DNA of 64,000 nucleotides from an uncultured SAR86 cluster bacterium. GTDB taxonomy: Bacteria; Pseudomonadota; Gammaproteobacteria; Magnimaribacterales; D2472. The stretch lies in assembly GCA_902593675.1 (NCBI GenBank), contig CACJJI010000003.1, positions 124,001 through 188,000 of the forward strand, in the 5' to 3' direction. Made by a program: the position numbers and the translations under genes. The notes below the pieces were generated by a model. That model was not told the origin of the DNA. It did not search any database and saw nothing but the letters and a program-made list of their open reading frames with translations. The stretch's first letter is position 1. Every line of letters begins with the position of its first letter. Positions 9,109 through 22,378 of this stretch are shown one piece after another.

Positions 9109-9940
9109 AATACTTAACACAGGCCTAGATGCGCTCCTTGGAGATGTTGCCGCCCCAAACACACAATCCATTAAGGAGATTGAGTTAAACCAAATTAAAC
9201 CCAACCGCTTTCAACCAAGACAATCGTTTGATGAGCAAAAAATAAACGAACTTTCACAATCCATTGCAAAACACGGGATTTTATCACCCATTCTTGTAAG
9301 AGAAACAGGAGCAGGAGGCTATGAATTAATTGCTGGTGAAAGACGATTGAGAGCGGCAAAACAAGCCGGCCTAACAAAAGCTCCATGTATGGTTGATTCA
9401 GCCGAAGATCAGCTTTCTTTAGAGCTTGCGCTTATTGAAAACCTGCAACGGGAAGACCTTAACCCCATTGAAGAAGCTAGGGGTTATGACCGACTAAAAA
9501 GAGAGTTTTCCTTAACACAAGACAAAATTGCTGAAGTTACAGGTAAGGCCAGAAGCTCAGTGGCTAACTCTATGAGACTTCTAAACCTCCCAACCTCTGT
9601 AATAGATCTTTTGTATTCTGGTGACTTAGAAAAAGGCCACGCCAAAATTCTCGCATCCATGGAACCTAAAGAAGCAGAAGAGCTTGCAAAAAAAATAGTT
9701 TCTTTGGGTATGACAGTTAAAGATGCCGCCTCTTCAAACAAACCAAAAACAACAAAAAACAAAACAAAACCCAAGAATAGAGACTTATTAAACATAGAAG
9801 AAGAGCTTTCAGAAACCATTGGTCATAAAACCCAGATCGATCAACAATCTGCCTCACGAGGAAAAATATCTATCTCCTATTCATCAAAGGATGAAAGAGA
9901 GTCTATTATCAGTAAATTATTAAAATTAAAGAAAAATTAA
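9098..9940 (+). CDS. parB: Chromosome partitioning protein ParB (Spo0J)
   Basis: CTP-dependent DNA clamp that binds parS sites and works with ParA. The product has the N-terminal GLDALLGD-like peptide that contacts ParA, the ParB/Srx domain with PNRFQPRQSFDEQKINELSQSI, GGYELIAGERRLRAAKQAG and ENLQREDLNPIEEA, a helix-turn-helix with GKARSSVANSMRLLNLP, and a C-terminal dimer domain. I prefer GTG at 9098, which leaves VADKILNTGLDALLG; TTG at 9092 is also possible. No parS-like 16-mer was noticed within the window. Confidence 0.94.
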   Translation: MADKILNTGLDALLGDVAAPNTQSIKEIELNQIKPNRFQPRQSFDEQKINELSQSIAKHGILSPILVRETGAGGYELIAGERRLRAAKQAGLTKAPCMVDSAEDQLSLELALIENLQREDLNPIEEARGYDRLKREFSLTQDKIAEVTGKARSSVANSMRLLNLPTSVIDLLYSGDLEKGHAKILASMEPKEAEELAKKIVSLGMTVKDAASSNKPKTTKNKTKPKNRDLLNIEEELSETIGHKTQIDQQSASRGKISISYSSKDERESIISKLLKLKKN

Positions 9941-9942
9941 GC

Positions 9943-9971
9943 TTGTTCTTCAGACTATAAATTTTTATAAT
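9943..9971 (+). promoter_or_regulatory. Candidate sigma70 promoter of the atp operon
   Basis: In the 86-bp gap between parB and atpI there is TTGTTC (9943-9948), a 17-base spacer and a perfect TATAAT (9966-9971). It lies 56 bases upstream of the atpI TTG start, in the right place to drive the ATP synthase operon. It is the cleanest promoter-like sequence noticed in the window. Confidence 0.55.
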
Positions 9972-10026
9972 CAGCCCCGTAAAAAAACATACTTAAATCA
10001 AAATTAATATACTAAAAAATAACCTG

Positions 10027-11185
<1,159 letters not shown>

Positions 11186-11200
11186 GTCTTTAATTTTTAG

Positions 11201-11437
<237 letters not shown>

Positions 11438-11444
11438 ATAAATA

Positions 11445-11915
11445 ATGAATATTAACGCAACACTCTTGGGCCAAACTTTAGCATTTGTTATTTTTGTAGC
11501 AATTTGCTGGAAGTACGTATGGCCCCCAATCATTGCGATAATGGAAGAGAGAGAAAAGCGTATAGCAGATGGTTTAGAGGCGGCAAAAAAAGCAGATGAT
11601 TCCTTAGAAGAGGCACAACTTGCCTTTGATCAAGAGATGAATAAAGCAAAAGCAGAGGCCGCTGAAATACTAGAAAAAGCCAACTCTAGAGCCTCTCAAA
11701 TCGTTAATGATGCAACAGAAAAAGCAGAGGTTGAGGCTGAAAAGATTTTATCTTCAGCATCTAAAACAATTGAAAACGATGTTAATAAAGCCAAAGAAGA
11801 GCTAAGGCAAAAAATGTCAGAACTCATTATCGATACTTCTGAAAAAATACTGGGTGATGAAATTAGCCCAGAGAAACACCAAGAACTGCTTAAAAAAGCA
11901 GCCTCAGAGTTATAG
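11445..11915 (+). CDS. atpF: F0F1 ATP synthase subunit b
   Basis: Peripheral stalk subunit linking F0 to F1. The 156-residue product has one N-terminal membrane helix (about 6-26, [16 protein letters not shown]) followed by a long charged alpha-helical coiled coil rich in Ala, Glu and Lys, ending with [18 protein letters not shown]. Length equals that of E. coli b (156). The gap to atpE is 7 bases. Confidence 0.97.
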   Translation: MNINATLLGQTLAFVIFVAICWKYVWPPIIAIMEEREKRIADGLEAAKKADDSLEEAQLAFDQEMNKAKAEAAEILEKANSRASQIVNDATEKAEVEAEKILSSASKTIENDVNKAKEELRQKMSELIIDTSEKILGDEISPEKHQELLKKAASEL

Positions 11916-11918
11916 TAA

Positions 11919-12455
11919 ATGATTGAGTTGTCTCCACTTGCCAGACCATACGCAAAAGCCATCTTTTCTGCGGCTCTGGATGCTGGTACTCATGAAGCGG
12001 TTGCAAAGGACCTAGCTTTATTATCAGCGGTCTCTCAAACACAAGAGGTTTCCAGACTAATTGAAGATCCGGAGCTCTCAAAAGAAAAAATTGCTCAAAT
12101 TATTATAGGTTTGGCAGATGGTGAAGTAGGCAACCTTGCCAATAAGATGCTAGAACTTCTCGCAGATAATAAAAGACTCAACCTTATTGAAGCAATTAAC
12201 AACAGCTATCAAGAATTAATAGAGCAACACAACAAAACCAGCTCAATAGTTGTTAATGTTGCAAACCAACCCTCCGAAGATAATAAAAACATTATCATCG
12301 AAAAGCTCCTCGCAGAACATGGAGAGGGTTCCAAAATAGAATTTTCAGAAGATCCGTCAATTATGGGCGGTCTATCTATCAAAATCGGAGATGAAACTCT
12401 GGATCTATCCATTAAGGGAAAGGTCAAAAAATTAGTCAACCAATTAAATTTTTAA
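11919..12455 (+). CDS. atpH: F0F1 ATP synthase subunit delta
   Basis: Peripheral stalk cap that joins subunit b to the alpha3beta3 head. The 178-residue product begins with SPLARPYAKAIFSAAL, a hallmark of the family, and ends with a GGLSIKIGDETLDLSIKGK segment matching the conserved C-terminal beta motif. It starts 3 bases after atpF stops and is followed by atpA after 9 bases. Confidence 0.97.
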   Translation: MIELSPLARPYAKAIFSAALDAGTHEAVAKDLALLSAVSQTQEVSRLIEDPELSKEKIAQIIIGLADGEVGNLANKMLELLADNKRLNLIEAINNSYQELIEQHNKTSSIVVNVANQPSEDNKNIIIEKLLAEHGEGSKIEFSEDPSIMGGLSIKIGDETLDLSIKGKVKKLVNQLNF

Positions 12456-12464
12456 GGTGAAAAA

Positions 12465-14009
12465 ATGAGCCAATTAAATCCATCAGAAATTTCCAGCGTA
12501 TTAAAGGAAAAAATTTCAGGCCTTGATCTTTCAGCGGAAAGAAAAAACGAAGGTATTATCGTCAGTGTTTCAGACGGGATTGTCCGAATTCATGGCATGG
12601 GCGATGTTATGTACGGTGAGTTGATCGAGTTTGAAAATGGGGTTCTTGGGCTAGCTCTAAATCTCGAACAAGATTCTGTAGGTGCTGTTGTTCTTGGTGA
12701 CTACCTAGGCTTAATTGAGGGTCAAAAAGCTGTTTGTACTGGAAAAATCTTAGAAGTACCTGTTGGTGAGGAGTTATTGGGAAGGGTTGTGGATGCTCTG
12801 GGAAATCCAATTGATGGCAAGGGTGAAATTAAAACAGAGTCAACCGCGCCAGTTGAAGTTGTGGCTCCAGGAGTTATTGCCAGACAGTCTGTTGATCAAC
12901 CCGTACAGATTGGTCTCAAGGCTGTTGATGCGATGGTTCCAATTGGCCGAGGTCAAAGAGAGCTTATTATTGGCGACAGGCAAACAGGCAAGACTGCTGT
13001 TGCGGTTGATGCAATCATCAACCAAAAAGGCACAGGCATTAAGTGTATCTATGTTGCGATAGGACAAAAACAATCAACTGTAGTAAATGTTGTTAAAAAA
13101 CTTGAGGAGCATGGAGCTCTGGAACACACAATTATTGTCTCTGCCTCAGCGTCTGATCCGGCCCCAATGCAATATCTGTCTGCATACTCAGGATGCTCAA
13201 TGGGCGAATACTTTAGAGACAAAGGAGAAGACGCCCTGATTGTGTATGATGATCTTTCCAAACAAGCGGTTGCATACAGACAAGTTTCTCTACTTTTAAA
13301 AAGACCCCCAGGAAGAGAAGCATATCCAGGCGATGTGTTTTATCTTCATTCAAGACTATTAGAAAGAGCTGCGAGAGTAAACGCAGACTACGTAGAAAAA
13401 GTTACAAACGGAAAGGTAAAAGGCAAAACGGGGTCTTTAACCGCGCTTCCAATTATTGAAACACAAGCTGGCGATGTATCAGCTTTCGTTCCTACAAATG
13501 TTATTTCAATTACTGATGGCCAAATTTTCCTAGAGACTGATTTATTTAATTCAGGTATCAGGCCTGCTATTAACCCAGGTATTTCTGTTTCTAGGGTGGG
13601 TGGCGCTGCTCAAACCAAGATCATGAAAAAACTTAGTGGCGGGGTAAGAACCGCACTTGCTCAGTATAGAGAGTTAGCTGCTTTCTCTCAATTTGCATCA
13701 GACTTAGATGATGCTACTAAAGCTCAGTTAGCTAGAGGCATTAGAATCACAGAGCTCATCAAACAAAAACAATATTCACCGATGAGCGTGGCTCAACAGT
13801 CGCTTAGCATCTTTGCCGCTGACAGGGGTTATATGGATGATGTTGAGGTTGAAAAAATAGGTAGTTTTGAAGAGGCATTGCATGGCTACTTCACATCTGA
13901 AAAAGCTGACCTTGAAAAAAGCATTAATGAAACAGGTGACTGGAACGATGATATCGAAAAACAATTCACTGAGGTTGTTGAACAATTTAAAAAAACTCAA
14001 ACATTTTAA
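12465..14009 (+). CDS. atpA: F0F1 ATP synthase subunit alpha
   Basis: Non-catalytic nucleotide-binding subunit of the F1 head. The 514-residue product has the N-terminal beta barrel, P-loop GDRQTGKT (about 170-177), the [20 protein letters not shown] segment and the alpha signature [17 protein letters not shown]. Length matches E. coli (513). It has a normal GGTG ribosome site and follows atpH closely. Confidence 0.98.
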   Translation: MSQLNPSEISSVLKEKISGLDLSAERKNEGIIVSVSDGIVRIHGMGDVMYGELIEFENGVLGLALNLEQDSVGAVVLGDYLGLIEGQKAVCTGKILEVPVGEELLGRVVDALGNPIDGKGEIKTESTAPVEVVAPGVIARQSVDQPVQIGLKAVDAMVPIGRGQRELIIGDRQTGKTAVAVDAIINQKGTGIKCIYVAIGQKQSTVVNVVKKLEEHGALEHTIIVSASASDPAPMQYLSAYSGCSMGEYFRDKGEDALIVYDDLSKQAVAYRQVSLLLKRPPGREAYPGDVFYLHSRLLERAARVNADYVEKVTNGKVKGKTGSLTALPIIETQAGDVSAFVPTNVISITDGQIFLETDLFNSGIRPAINPGISVSRVGGAAQTKIMKKLSGGVRTALAQYRELAAFSQFASDLDDATKAQLARGIRITELIKQKQYSPMSVAQQSLSIFAADRGYMDDVEVEKIGSFEEALHGYFTSEKADLEKSINETGDWNDDIEKQFTEVVEQFKKTQTF

Positions 14010-14019
14010 TTTATAACTA

Positions 14020-16291
<2,272 letters not shown>

Positions 16292-16294
16292 TTT

Positions 16295-16708
16295 ATGTCT
16301 ACCATTAAAGTCAGCATAGTTTCATCAAGTGAAGAAATTTATTCTGGCGAAGGAACTATGGTTTTTGCTACCGGATCTCTTGGTGAAATAGGCATTGCTC
16401 CTGGTCATACACCCCTTTTAACTGGGCTTGCCCCAGGGCCAGTACGAGTTCAAAACGGCGATGATGAAAAAACCTTTTTTTGCTCAGGCGGATTCATTGA
16501 AATCCAACCTGATTTGGTCACTTTTTTGTCCGACAGAGCTGAACGCGCAGAATCAATGGATGAGGCTGAGGCTATCAAGGCTCAAGAGCTTGCAGAAAAA
16601 AATATGCATGACAAAGAGTCAGAGTTAGATTACACCAAAGCTGCAGCACAACTTGCTGAAGCAGCGGCACGAATTAAAACCATTCAAAAGTTAAGAAAAA
16701 ACAAGTAA
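16295..16708 (+). CDS. atpC: F0F1 ATP synthase subunit epsilon
   Basis: Regulatory and coupling subunit at the foot of the F1 shaft. The 137-residue product has the N-terminal beta sandwich with EIYSGEGTMVFATGSLGEIG and GHTPLLTGLAPG, and a two-helix C-terminal domain rich in Ala and Glu. It begins 3 bases after atpD and closes the operon; glmU follows after 32 bases. Confidence 0.96.
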   Translation: MSTIKVSIVSSSEEIYSGEGTMVFATGSLGEIGIAPGHTPLLTGLAPGPVRVQNGDDEKTFFCSGGFIEIQPDLVTFLSDRAERAESMDEAEAIKAQELAEKNMHDKESELDYTKAAAQLAEAAARIKTIQKLRKNK

Positions 16709-16740
16709 GGTACTTGTATCAAGCTTAATTCGTTATTACG

Positions 16741-18093
16741 TTGAATATTCATACTATTATCCTTGCAGCTGGCAAAGGAACTCGAATGAACACCAATTTG
16801 CCAAAGGTGATGCAACCCCTTGGCGGCCATACCCTAATCTCTCACGTGATTAAAACCGCTAAAGCAAACAGCAAAAATGTAACCGTTGTTGTGGGACATC
16901 AAAAAGATCTTTTAAAAGAACACATAACTGGCATCGATCCAAACATTCAAACAGTAGATCAAAATGAACAACTTGGAACCGCACATGCTGTTAAAGTAGC
17001 CACTCATTTGATAAAGGACAAGGAAAAGGTTTTGGTTCTATATGGCGACGTTCCCCTAATCAGCAATGAGACCATAGAGGGACTTATTGGTTCTGCGCAA
17101 GAGTGCACGCTTTTATCCATGATGCTAAATGACCCAACTGGCTACGGTAGAATAATTACCAATGAAGAAAACCTAGCCCTAAGAATTATTGAGCAAAAAG
17201 ATGCGTCTTCTGAAGAAAAAAAAATTCAAGAGGTCTTTACGGGCATTTTATTGGTTGATGGCAGCCTTTTAAAAATTGCTTTAGATGAAATTAACAACCA
17301 AAATGCTGCTAATGAGTACTATCTTACTGACTTGGTAGAGATACTTTCTGCAAAAGGGGTTAAAATAAATTGTATTCAAGCTGATCCCGCTGAAGTTGTA
17401 GGGGCAAATAACAAGCATGAATTGCATGAGTTAGAGTCAATTTTAAGAAAAATGAGCGCTGAAAAATTATTAGAACAAGGGATTACTCTCCTAGATGCAG
17501 CTCGCATTGATGTTCGGGGTGAAGTTGAGGCTGGCAAAGATTGTTCTGTAGACGTCAATGTAATTTTTGAAGGCAAAGTTACTTTAGGTGATAACGTTAC
17601 CATTAAATCAAACGTTGTCTTACAAGATGTTTCTATCGGAGATAATTCCACTATCGACTCTTTCAGCCACCTATCATCTGCAACGGTAGGTTCTAATTGC
17701 AACATAGGCCCTTATGCCCGTCTTAGAGAGGGCTCTGAAATCGGAAACAATGCAAAAGTTGGAAATTTTGTTGAGACCAAAAAAACCAAACTTGGAGATG
17801 GCGCAAAAGCCAATCATCTAGCATATTTGGGCGATGCTGATATTGGCGATAGGACAAATATTGGTGCTGGAACCATTACTTGTAATTATGATGGCACCAA
17901 CAAACATCAAACAACCATTGGTGAAGAGAGTTTTATTGGAACAAATTCTTCGTTGGTAGCGCCAGTAGAGATTGGCAAAGGCGTATACGTTGGGGCCGGT
18001 TCTGTAATTACCAAGGATGTGCCTGATGAAGCCTTGGCTGTAGCTCGAGGCAAACAGGTGACCAAAGAAGATTGGGCAAAAAACAAAAAATAA
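16741..18093 (+). CDS. glmU: Bifunctional GlmU: glucosamine-1-phosphate acetyltransferase / GlcNAc-1-P uridyltransferase
   Basis: Makes UDP-GlcNAc for peptidoglycan and lipopolysaccharide. The 450-residue product has the N-terminal nucleotidyltransferase with LAAGKGTRM (7-15) and VLYGDVPLI, and a C-terminal left-handed beta helix of hexapeptide repeats (from about 255) ending in the acetyltransferase active site region NYDGTNKHQTTIG and IGTNSSLVAPV. The start is TTG at 16741. It is adjacent to glmS, which makes its precursor. Confidence 0.97.
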   Translation: MNIHTIILAAGKGTRMNTNLPKVMQPLGGHTLISHVIKTAKANSKNVTVVVGHQKDLLKEHITGIDPNIQTVDQNEQLGTAHAVKVATHLIKDKEKVLVLYGDVPLISNETIEGLIGSAQECTLLSMMLNDPTGYGRIITNEENLALRIIEQKDASSEEKKIQEVFTGILLVDGSLLKIALDEINNQNAANEYYLTDLVEILSAKGVKINCIQADPAEVVGANNKHELHELESILRKMSAEKLLEQGITLLDAARIDVRGEVEAGKDCSVDVNVIFEGKVTLGDNVTIKSNVVLQDVSIGDNSTIDSFSHLSSATVGSNCNIGPYARLREGSEIGNNAKVGNFVETKKTKLGDGAKANHLAYLGDADIGDRTNIGAGTITCNYDGTNKHQTTIGEESFIGTNSSLVAPVEIGKGVYVGAGSVITKDVPDEALAVARGKQVTKEDWAKNKK

Positions 18094-18094
18094 T

Positions 18095-19921
18095 ATGTGT
18101 GGAATTATAGGAGCGGCATCATCTCGCAACGTTGGCAAGCTATTGGTCCAAGGCCTTCATAAAATGGAGTATCGCGGCTATGACTCAGCCGGTATAGCCC
18201 TCCATCAAAAAGACAGTATTTTCAACCTAAGAACTTTAGGCAAAGTTAGCTTGCTTGAAGATGGAATGATTGAACAACGCCCAAAAAGCAAACTCGGCAT
18301 TGCGCACACACGTTGGGCCACACATGGCAAGCCTTCAGAAAAAAATGCACACCCTCATGCATCCAGCGGAGAGGTTCACATTGTCCACAATGGAATCATA
18401 GAGAACTACCTTGAGTTAACTGCAAAACTAACCAAAGATGGTTATAACTTCCAATCAGAAACTGACTCAGAAGTCATAGCGCATTTACTTCACCAACATT
18501 TTCAGTCCTCGGGTGATCTACTTCTTGCCATGCATGATGCAGTCAAAGAGTTAGACGGGGCTTATGCCATAGCAGCCATACATATTAATGATAAGAGCAG
18601 GCTCATCATCGCAAGAAACAAAAGCCCGCTTTTAATTGGTGTTGGTTTAGAAGAAAATTTTGCTGCTTCTGATCCCTTGGCCCTTTCTCAGCTGACCAAT
18701 GAGTTTGTTTTTCTTGAAGACGGGGATGTTGCGGAAATTACAAAGCAAAACTTCCAGGTTTTTGACGGGAAGAATTCTCCTGTAACCAGAGATATAACTG
18801 AAATAGATATAGCTGTTAATGCCGTTACCAAGGGTGAATATTCTCATTTCATGGAAAAAGAAATATATGAACAACCCGAAGCGGTTGCCAATACCATCAA
18901 CGGGAAGCTTGGAGAGGAGGACGTATTAGATAATATATTTGGTCTAGGCTCGTCTGAAGTTTTTAGTAAAATCAAAAGGATTCAGTTTGTTGCCTGTGGA
19001 ACGAGTTTGCATGCAGGGAAGGTGGGAAGATTTTGGTTCGAAAAAATAGCAAAAATTCCTTGTTACGTAGATTTTGCTAGCGAGTATAGATATCGAGATC
19101 CACTTGTAGAAGAGGGCACATTGTTTGTGACCATCTCTCAATCAGGTGAAACGGCAGACACTTTGGCTGCATTAAGATATGCACAAGAAAAAGATTATCT
19201 GAGCACTCTATCAATTTGTAATGTGCCAACCAGTTCGCTGGCCAGAGAATCCGAACATGTTTTATTCACCAATGCCGGTCCAGAGATAGGCGTTGCTTCA
19301 ACCAAAGCATTTACCACCCAACTTGCAGGACTTATGTTGCTTGCCATGTCGATAGCAAAAAGCCTGGATGGAGATAAAGAGGTAAGAAAAAATCTTGCCA
19401 ACGAATTAAGATCTTTGCCTGAAATCATTAATGAAACACTAAAGCTGTCTGATGAGATCTCGGGCATAGTTCCTAACATTGCTGATAAGCACAATGCGTT
19501 ATTTTTAGGTCGAGGAATGTTTTTCCCAATTGTGCAAGAGGGCGCATTAAAGCTCAAAGAAATTTCGTACATCCATGCTGAAGCATATCCAGCAGGCGAG
19601 CTAAAACACGGACCATTGGCATTGGTAGATGATCAAATCCCAGTGGTTGCTTTATCGCCTGAAAATACTTTAACTGAAAAATTGGTGTCTAACCTTGAAG
19701 AGGTAAAAGCCAGAGGCGGAACGCTTTATGTTTTCGGCGGGCCCAATTCTAAAATTAATCTTGAAAGAGGGGTTTATATTCAAATGCCAGAGTGCAGCGA
19801 GTTGCTTGCACCCATTATTTATACCATCCCACTTCAAATCCTTGCCTATCAAGTTGCATGTCAACGTGGAACTGATTTAGATCAACCCAGGAACCTAGCT
19901 AAGTCAGTCACGGTGGAGTAA
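18095..19921 (+). CDS. glmS: Glutamine-fructose-6-phosphate aminotransferase (isomerizing)
   Basis: First step of amino-sugar synthesis, making glucosamine-6-phosphate. The 608-residue product has the N-terminal nucleophile Cys2 (MCGIIGAAS), the glutaminase domain with RWATHGKPSEKNAHPH, two SIS sugar-isomerase domains (about 290-590) and the conserved tail NLAKSVTVE. The start is one base after the glmU stop. The last codons (19904-19921) matter because degenerate copies of them recur downstream at 20169, 20850, 22401, 22872 and 23426, marking an insertion island at the glmS 3' end, a known target of Tn7-type elements. Confidence 0.98.
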   Translation: MCGIIGAASSRNVGKLLVQGLHKMEYRGYDSAGIALHQKDSIFNLRTLGKVSLLEDGMIEQRPKSKLGIAHTRWATHGKPSEKNAHPHASSGEVHIVHNGIIENYLELTAKLTKDGYNFQSETDSEVIAHLLHQHFQSSGDLLLAMHDAVKELDGAYAIAAIHINDKSRLIIARNKSPLLIGVGLEENFAASDPLALSQLTNEFVFLEDGDVAEITKQNFQVFDGKNSPVTRDITEIDIAVNAVTKGEYSHFMEKEIYEQPEAVANTINGKLGEEDVLDNIFGLGSSEVFSKIKRIQFVACGTSLHAGKVGRFWFEKIAKIPCYVDFASEYRYRDPLVEEGTLFVTISQSGETADTLAALRYAQEKDYLSTLSICNVPTSSLARESEHVLFTNAGPEIGVASTKAFTTQLAGLMLLAMSIAKSLDGDKEVRKNLANELRSLPEIINETLKLSDEISGIVPNIADKHNALFLGRGMFFPIVQEGALKLKEISYIHAEAYPAGELKHGPLALVDDQIPVVALSPENTLTEKLVSNLEEVKARGGTLYVFGGPNSKINLERGVYIQMPECSELLAPIIYTIPLQILAYQVACQRGTDLDQPRNLAKSVTVE

Positions 19922-19937
19922 GTTTAAACAGCGATTT
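19922..19937 (+). repeat. Left inverted repeat of module 1, abutting the glmS stop
   Basis: GTTTAAACAGCGATTT starts at the base after the glmS stop codon. Its reverse complement matches AAATCACTGTTTAAAC at 20152-20167 in 15 of 16 positions, so the 66-residue lipoprotein gene sits between inverted repeats. Confidence 0.65.
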
Positions 19938-19949
19938 AAGGAGACCATT

Positions 19950-20150
19950 ATGAAGTACACAGCAATATTAGTGTTTGGGTTTATAGCAACCTCTTGCTCT
20001 TTTACCACTGAAACCGAGACTAATAATTACTACTCTTTGGGAATTGATCCCGATCAAGCATGCATACTCAAAGATTATTATTTAGAAAATAATAAAACAA
20101 TCCCAGAATCTGTAAAAAAGATACTGGATGAAAACAATATCGAGTGCTAA
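19950..20150 (+). CDS. Small putative lipoprotein, unknown function (module 1)
   Basis: The 66-residue product begins with a hydrophobic stretch and a lipobox-like ending (FIATSC, Cys16), so it is probably a small lipoprotein; the rest is short, acidic and polar with two more cysteines. I do not recognise the family. The ATG has a good AAGGAG site. It is the only gene of the first module after glmS and lies between inverted repeats (19922-19937 and 20152-20167). Confidence 0.65.
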   Translation: MKYTAILVFGFIATSCSFTTETETNNYYSLGIDPDQACILKDYYLENNKTIPESVKKILDENNIEC

Positions 20151-20151
20151 G

Positions 20152-20208
20152 AAATCACTGTTTAAACTCAATCAGTGACCGTGGAGTAGAACATAACAGT
20201 TAATTAAC
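20152..20208 (+). repeat. Module boundary R1: inverted repeat plus glmS-tail copy
   Basis: AAATCACTGTTTAAAC (20152-20167) is followed by 20169-20189, which reads Q-S-V-T-V-E-stop with different synonymous codons from native glmS, and then by AACAGTTAATTAAC (20195-20208) just before the next start codon. The last piece pairs imperfectly with GTTATTCACTGTT at 20831-20843, the other end of the next module. Confidence 0.65.
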
Positions 20209-20826
20209 ATGGGTATATTGTTATCAATTCATATATTAGCTGGAACAATTGCCCTTCTTTGTGCTGCCCTGGCAGTTTCATCTGAGAAAGGAAAAAAATT
20301 CCATGTTCTTTCAGGTAGAACATATTTCTGGTGCATGGTTGGTATTTTTTTAACAGCTATTCCAATGTCAATTATTAACAGCAATACCTTTTTATTTCTA
20401 ATAGCAATTTTTTCTTTCTATTTAGCTTTTGCAGGCATGCGTTTTGCTAAAAATAGAAAAGGCATAGCGACGACAATTGATTGGATCGCGGTTAGTTTAA
20501 TGATTTTATCTGGACTGGGGATGTGGGCATTGGCTATAACTTACTTCATAAGCGACAATTCTCAATATATAACACTTCTCGTTTTTGGATTTATTGCACT
20601 AGCGCTCGGATATCGAGACTATAGAAGCCACAAGAATAAAACAGCAACAGGAAAAGAGAGAATTGCAAAGCATCTAACCAATATGATGGCTGGAACCATA
20701 GCTGTTATTACTGCTGTTTTAGTCGTCAATGTTAATATTGAACCTATATGGATATGGTGGTTATTACCGACGGTGGTGATTACGCCAATCATCTCTTACT
20801 GGAATAAAAAAACTTTGTCACCGTGA
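20209..20826 (+). CDS. Seven-helix membrane protein, unknown function (module 2)
   Basis: The 205-residue product has about seven hydrophobic segments with short loops, beginning HILAGTIALLCAALAV and containing SGRTYFWCMVGIFLTAIP. It resembles DUF2306-like membrane proteins in general layout, including a histidine in the first helix and one in the first loop, but that is a tentative comparison. The ATG at 20209 directly follows AACAGTTAATTAAC, leaving no clear ribosome site. It is the only gene of its module. Confidence 0.7.
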   Translation: MGILLSIHILAGTIALLCAALAVSSEKGKKFHVLSGRTYFWCMVGIFLTAIPMSIINSNTFLFLIAIFSFYLAFAGMRFAKNRKGIATTIDWIAVSLMILSGLGMWALAITYFISDNSQYITLLVFGFIALALGYRDYRSHKNKTATGKERIAKHLTNMMAGTIAVITAVLVVNVNIEPIWIWWLLPTVVITPIISYWNKKTLSP

Positions 20827-20830
20827 AAAA

Positions 20831-20870
20831 GTTATTCACTGTTTCAATACAATCCGTTACAGTAGAATGA
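20831..20870 (+). repeat. Module boundary R2: inverted repeat plus glmS-tail copy
   Basis: GTTATTCACTGTT (20831-20843) is followed by 20850-20870, which reads Q-S-V-T-V-E-stop (TGA). All six sense codons are in frame although several third bases differ from glmS, so it looks like the tail of a diverged glmS allele rather than a recent copy of the local one. Confidence 0.65.
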
Positions 20871-20886
20871 TCTAGGGAGTTGACGT

Positions 20887-21690
20887 CTGTTTAAGCACAT
20901 TCACATTGTTGCCTGCTCGCCGCGATCCGGTACCACTCTCTTGCACGAGGCGATGGTCACCTGTTTTCGGACAAACAAGCATTATGACCATGAGATTCGC
21001 TTTCACCTCGTAACCGCAAAAAACAACGATGTGGTTATCACGAAACGACCCAAAGATACGTTGTACATGCCAGGAGTCATCGACGATCCTAATCTCTATG
21101 TCATTTACGTAACGCGCGATCCGCGTGATGTCATCGTTAGCCGGCACGGCAAGAGCGAGGATATGTACTACTCGAACATTAGGCTTTGGCGTGAATTGCA
21201 TGCCTGTGCACGCTCATTGTTCGGCCACGATCGTTTTCTCAATATCCGGTACGAGGATTTCGTAAATAACCCTGACGCCACACAAAGCCAAATCACTGCA
21301 AAATTTCCATGGCTTGAGAAAAAACACAAATTTTCTGAGTACCATGAACACGCGCAGGTGTCTGAAAAGTCAAAGGTTGCAATGCGTGGCGTCCGTCGTA
21401 TTGGACCGACCAGTGTCGGTATCTGGCGAAAACATCTCGGTCGCATCGTTCAACAGCAGGCAATCCACGGCACAATGACACCAGATCTGGTCGGTTGTGG
21501 ATACGAATCATCGCCGGATTGGGAAGTTGTTCTGGACGGCGTTTTACCGGATAAATCTAACAGTTGGTATCCGGAGAAAAAACGTATTTGGCAGAGAATT
21601 TCGCAACCCATTGATGCTTCGAGAAAAATAGCTATCTATCGGCGCAAGAAAGGACTTAGTCGAATCAGCAGAGCAACCAATGATCGTTAG
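20887..21690 (+). CDS. Sulfotransferase family protein (probable CTG start; module 3)
   Basis: Predicted PAPS-dependent sulfotransferase acting on a surface sugar or small molecule. The N-terminus carries the 5'-phosphosulfate loop ACSPRSGTTLL (motif at residues 12-19) and a 3'-phosphate site IYVTRDPRDVIVSR near 73-86. The motif lies upstream of the first ATG or TTG in the frame, and the frame is closed at 20881-20883, so the start is most likely CTG at 20887, with AGGGAG 7 bases before it; this gives 267 residues. Base composition is visibly richer in G+C than its neighbours, suggesting recent transfer. The end overlaps the next gene by 11 bases. Confidence 0.8.
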   Translation: MFKHIHIVACSPRSGTTLLHEAMVTCFRTNKHYDHEIRFHLVTAKNNDVVITKRPKDTLYMPGVIDDPNLYVIYVTRDPRDVIVSRHGKSEDMYYSNIRLWRELHACARSLFGHDRFLNIRYEDFVNNPDATQSQITAKFPWLEKKHKFSEYHEHAQVSEKSKVAMRGVRRIGPTSVGIWRKHLGRIVQQQAIHGTMTPDLVGCGYESSPDWEVVLDGVLPDKSNSWYPEKKRIWQRISQPIDASRKIAIYRRKKGLSRISRATNDR

Positions 21691-22378
21691 CCATGCAAAG
21701 AAGTTTATTTTCGTAAAGACCCGTAAAACCTCGGGCACAAGCATGGAGGTTAGTCTGAGCCAAGTCTGTGGTCCCGATGACATCATCACTCCGATATCGT
21801 TTGAAGACGAACTCGTCAGGCTCGACATGGGCGGCACGTTACCTCAGAACTACGCTGGTCTTCGAGAGCAGCGATATCGCGATATGATAAAGGCACGCAA
21901 GATGAAATTTTTACGCGCCAGACGCCGTGGCAAGTTTTTCAATCATATGCCGGCTGTTGCGATTCGCGAGCACGTCGGCAAAAAAACTTACGATGATTAC
22001 TTCACTTTTTCGATCGAAAGGCATCCGTACGAAAAGGTTGTATCACATATCTATTATCATGCGCGCGGAAAAAAGAACTGGAGTTTTGACAAGGAGCTTG
22101 AGCGTGTTCTGAAGAAGAAGTATTACGTCAATTATCCAACCTATTCAGACGGTGAAAAACCTATTGTCGATTTCATTGTCAATTTTGACAATATGCAGGA
22201 AGACCTCACGACCCTCGGCGACAGGCTTGAATTTGATATTGTCGCGCACTATCCACAAACCAAACACAAATTCCGAACTAACAGAAGGCCTGCATCCGAG
22301 CTGTTGTCGCAGAAAGTAAAGGACCAAATATATAAGAACTGCAGGATCGAGTTCGATGCAATGGGTTACGAGCGTTAG
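21680..22378 (+). CDS. Sulfotransferase family 2-like protein (module 3)
   Basis: A second predicted PAPS-dependent sulfotransferase of 232 residues. The PAPS loop is FVKTRKTSGTSMEVSL near 11-26 and a second conserved segment is SIERHPYEKVVSH near 110-122. It overlaps the first sulfotransferase by 11 bases and has the same raised G+C, so both probably arrived together. They are bracketed by direct repeats R2 and R3. The substrate is not evident; surface polysaccharide sulfation is a guess. Confidence 0.75.
   Translation: MIVSHAKKFIFVKTRKTSGTSMEVSLSQVCGPDDIITPISFEDELVRLDMGGTLPQNYAGLREQRYRDMIKARKMKFLRARRRGKFFNHMPAVAIREHVGKKTYDDYFTFSIERHPYEKVVSHIYYHARGKKNWSFDKELERVLKKKYYVNYPTYSDGEKPIVDFIVNFDNMQEDLTTLGDRLEFDIVAHYPQTKHKFRTNRRPASELLSQKVKDQIYKNCRIEFDAMGYER

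Noticed and set aside
8353-9940. parS centromere sites near parAB
   Set aside because: No palindrome like TGTTTCACGTGAAACA was noticed, although an exhaustive mismatch search by eye is not reliable.
20941-21690. Sulfotransferase starting at the TTG at 20941
   Set aside because: The PAPS-binding motif PRSGTTLL lies upstream of that codon, so the start must be earlier; CTG 20887 has a well-placed ribosome site.
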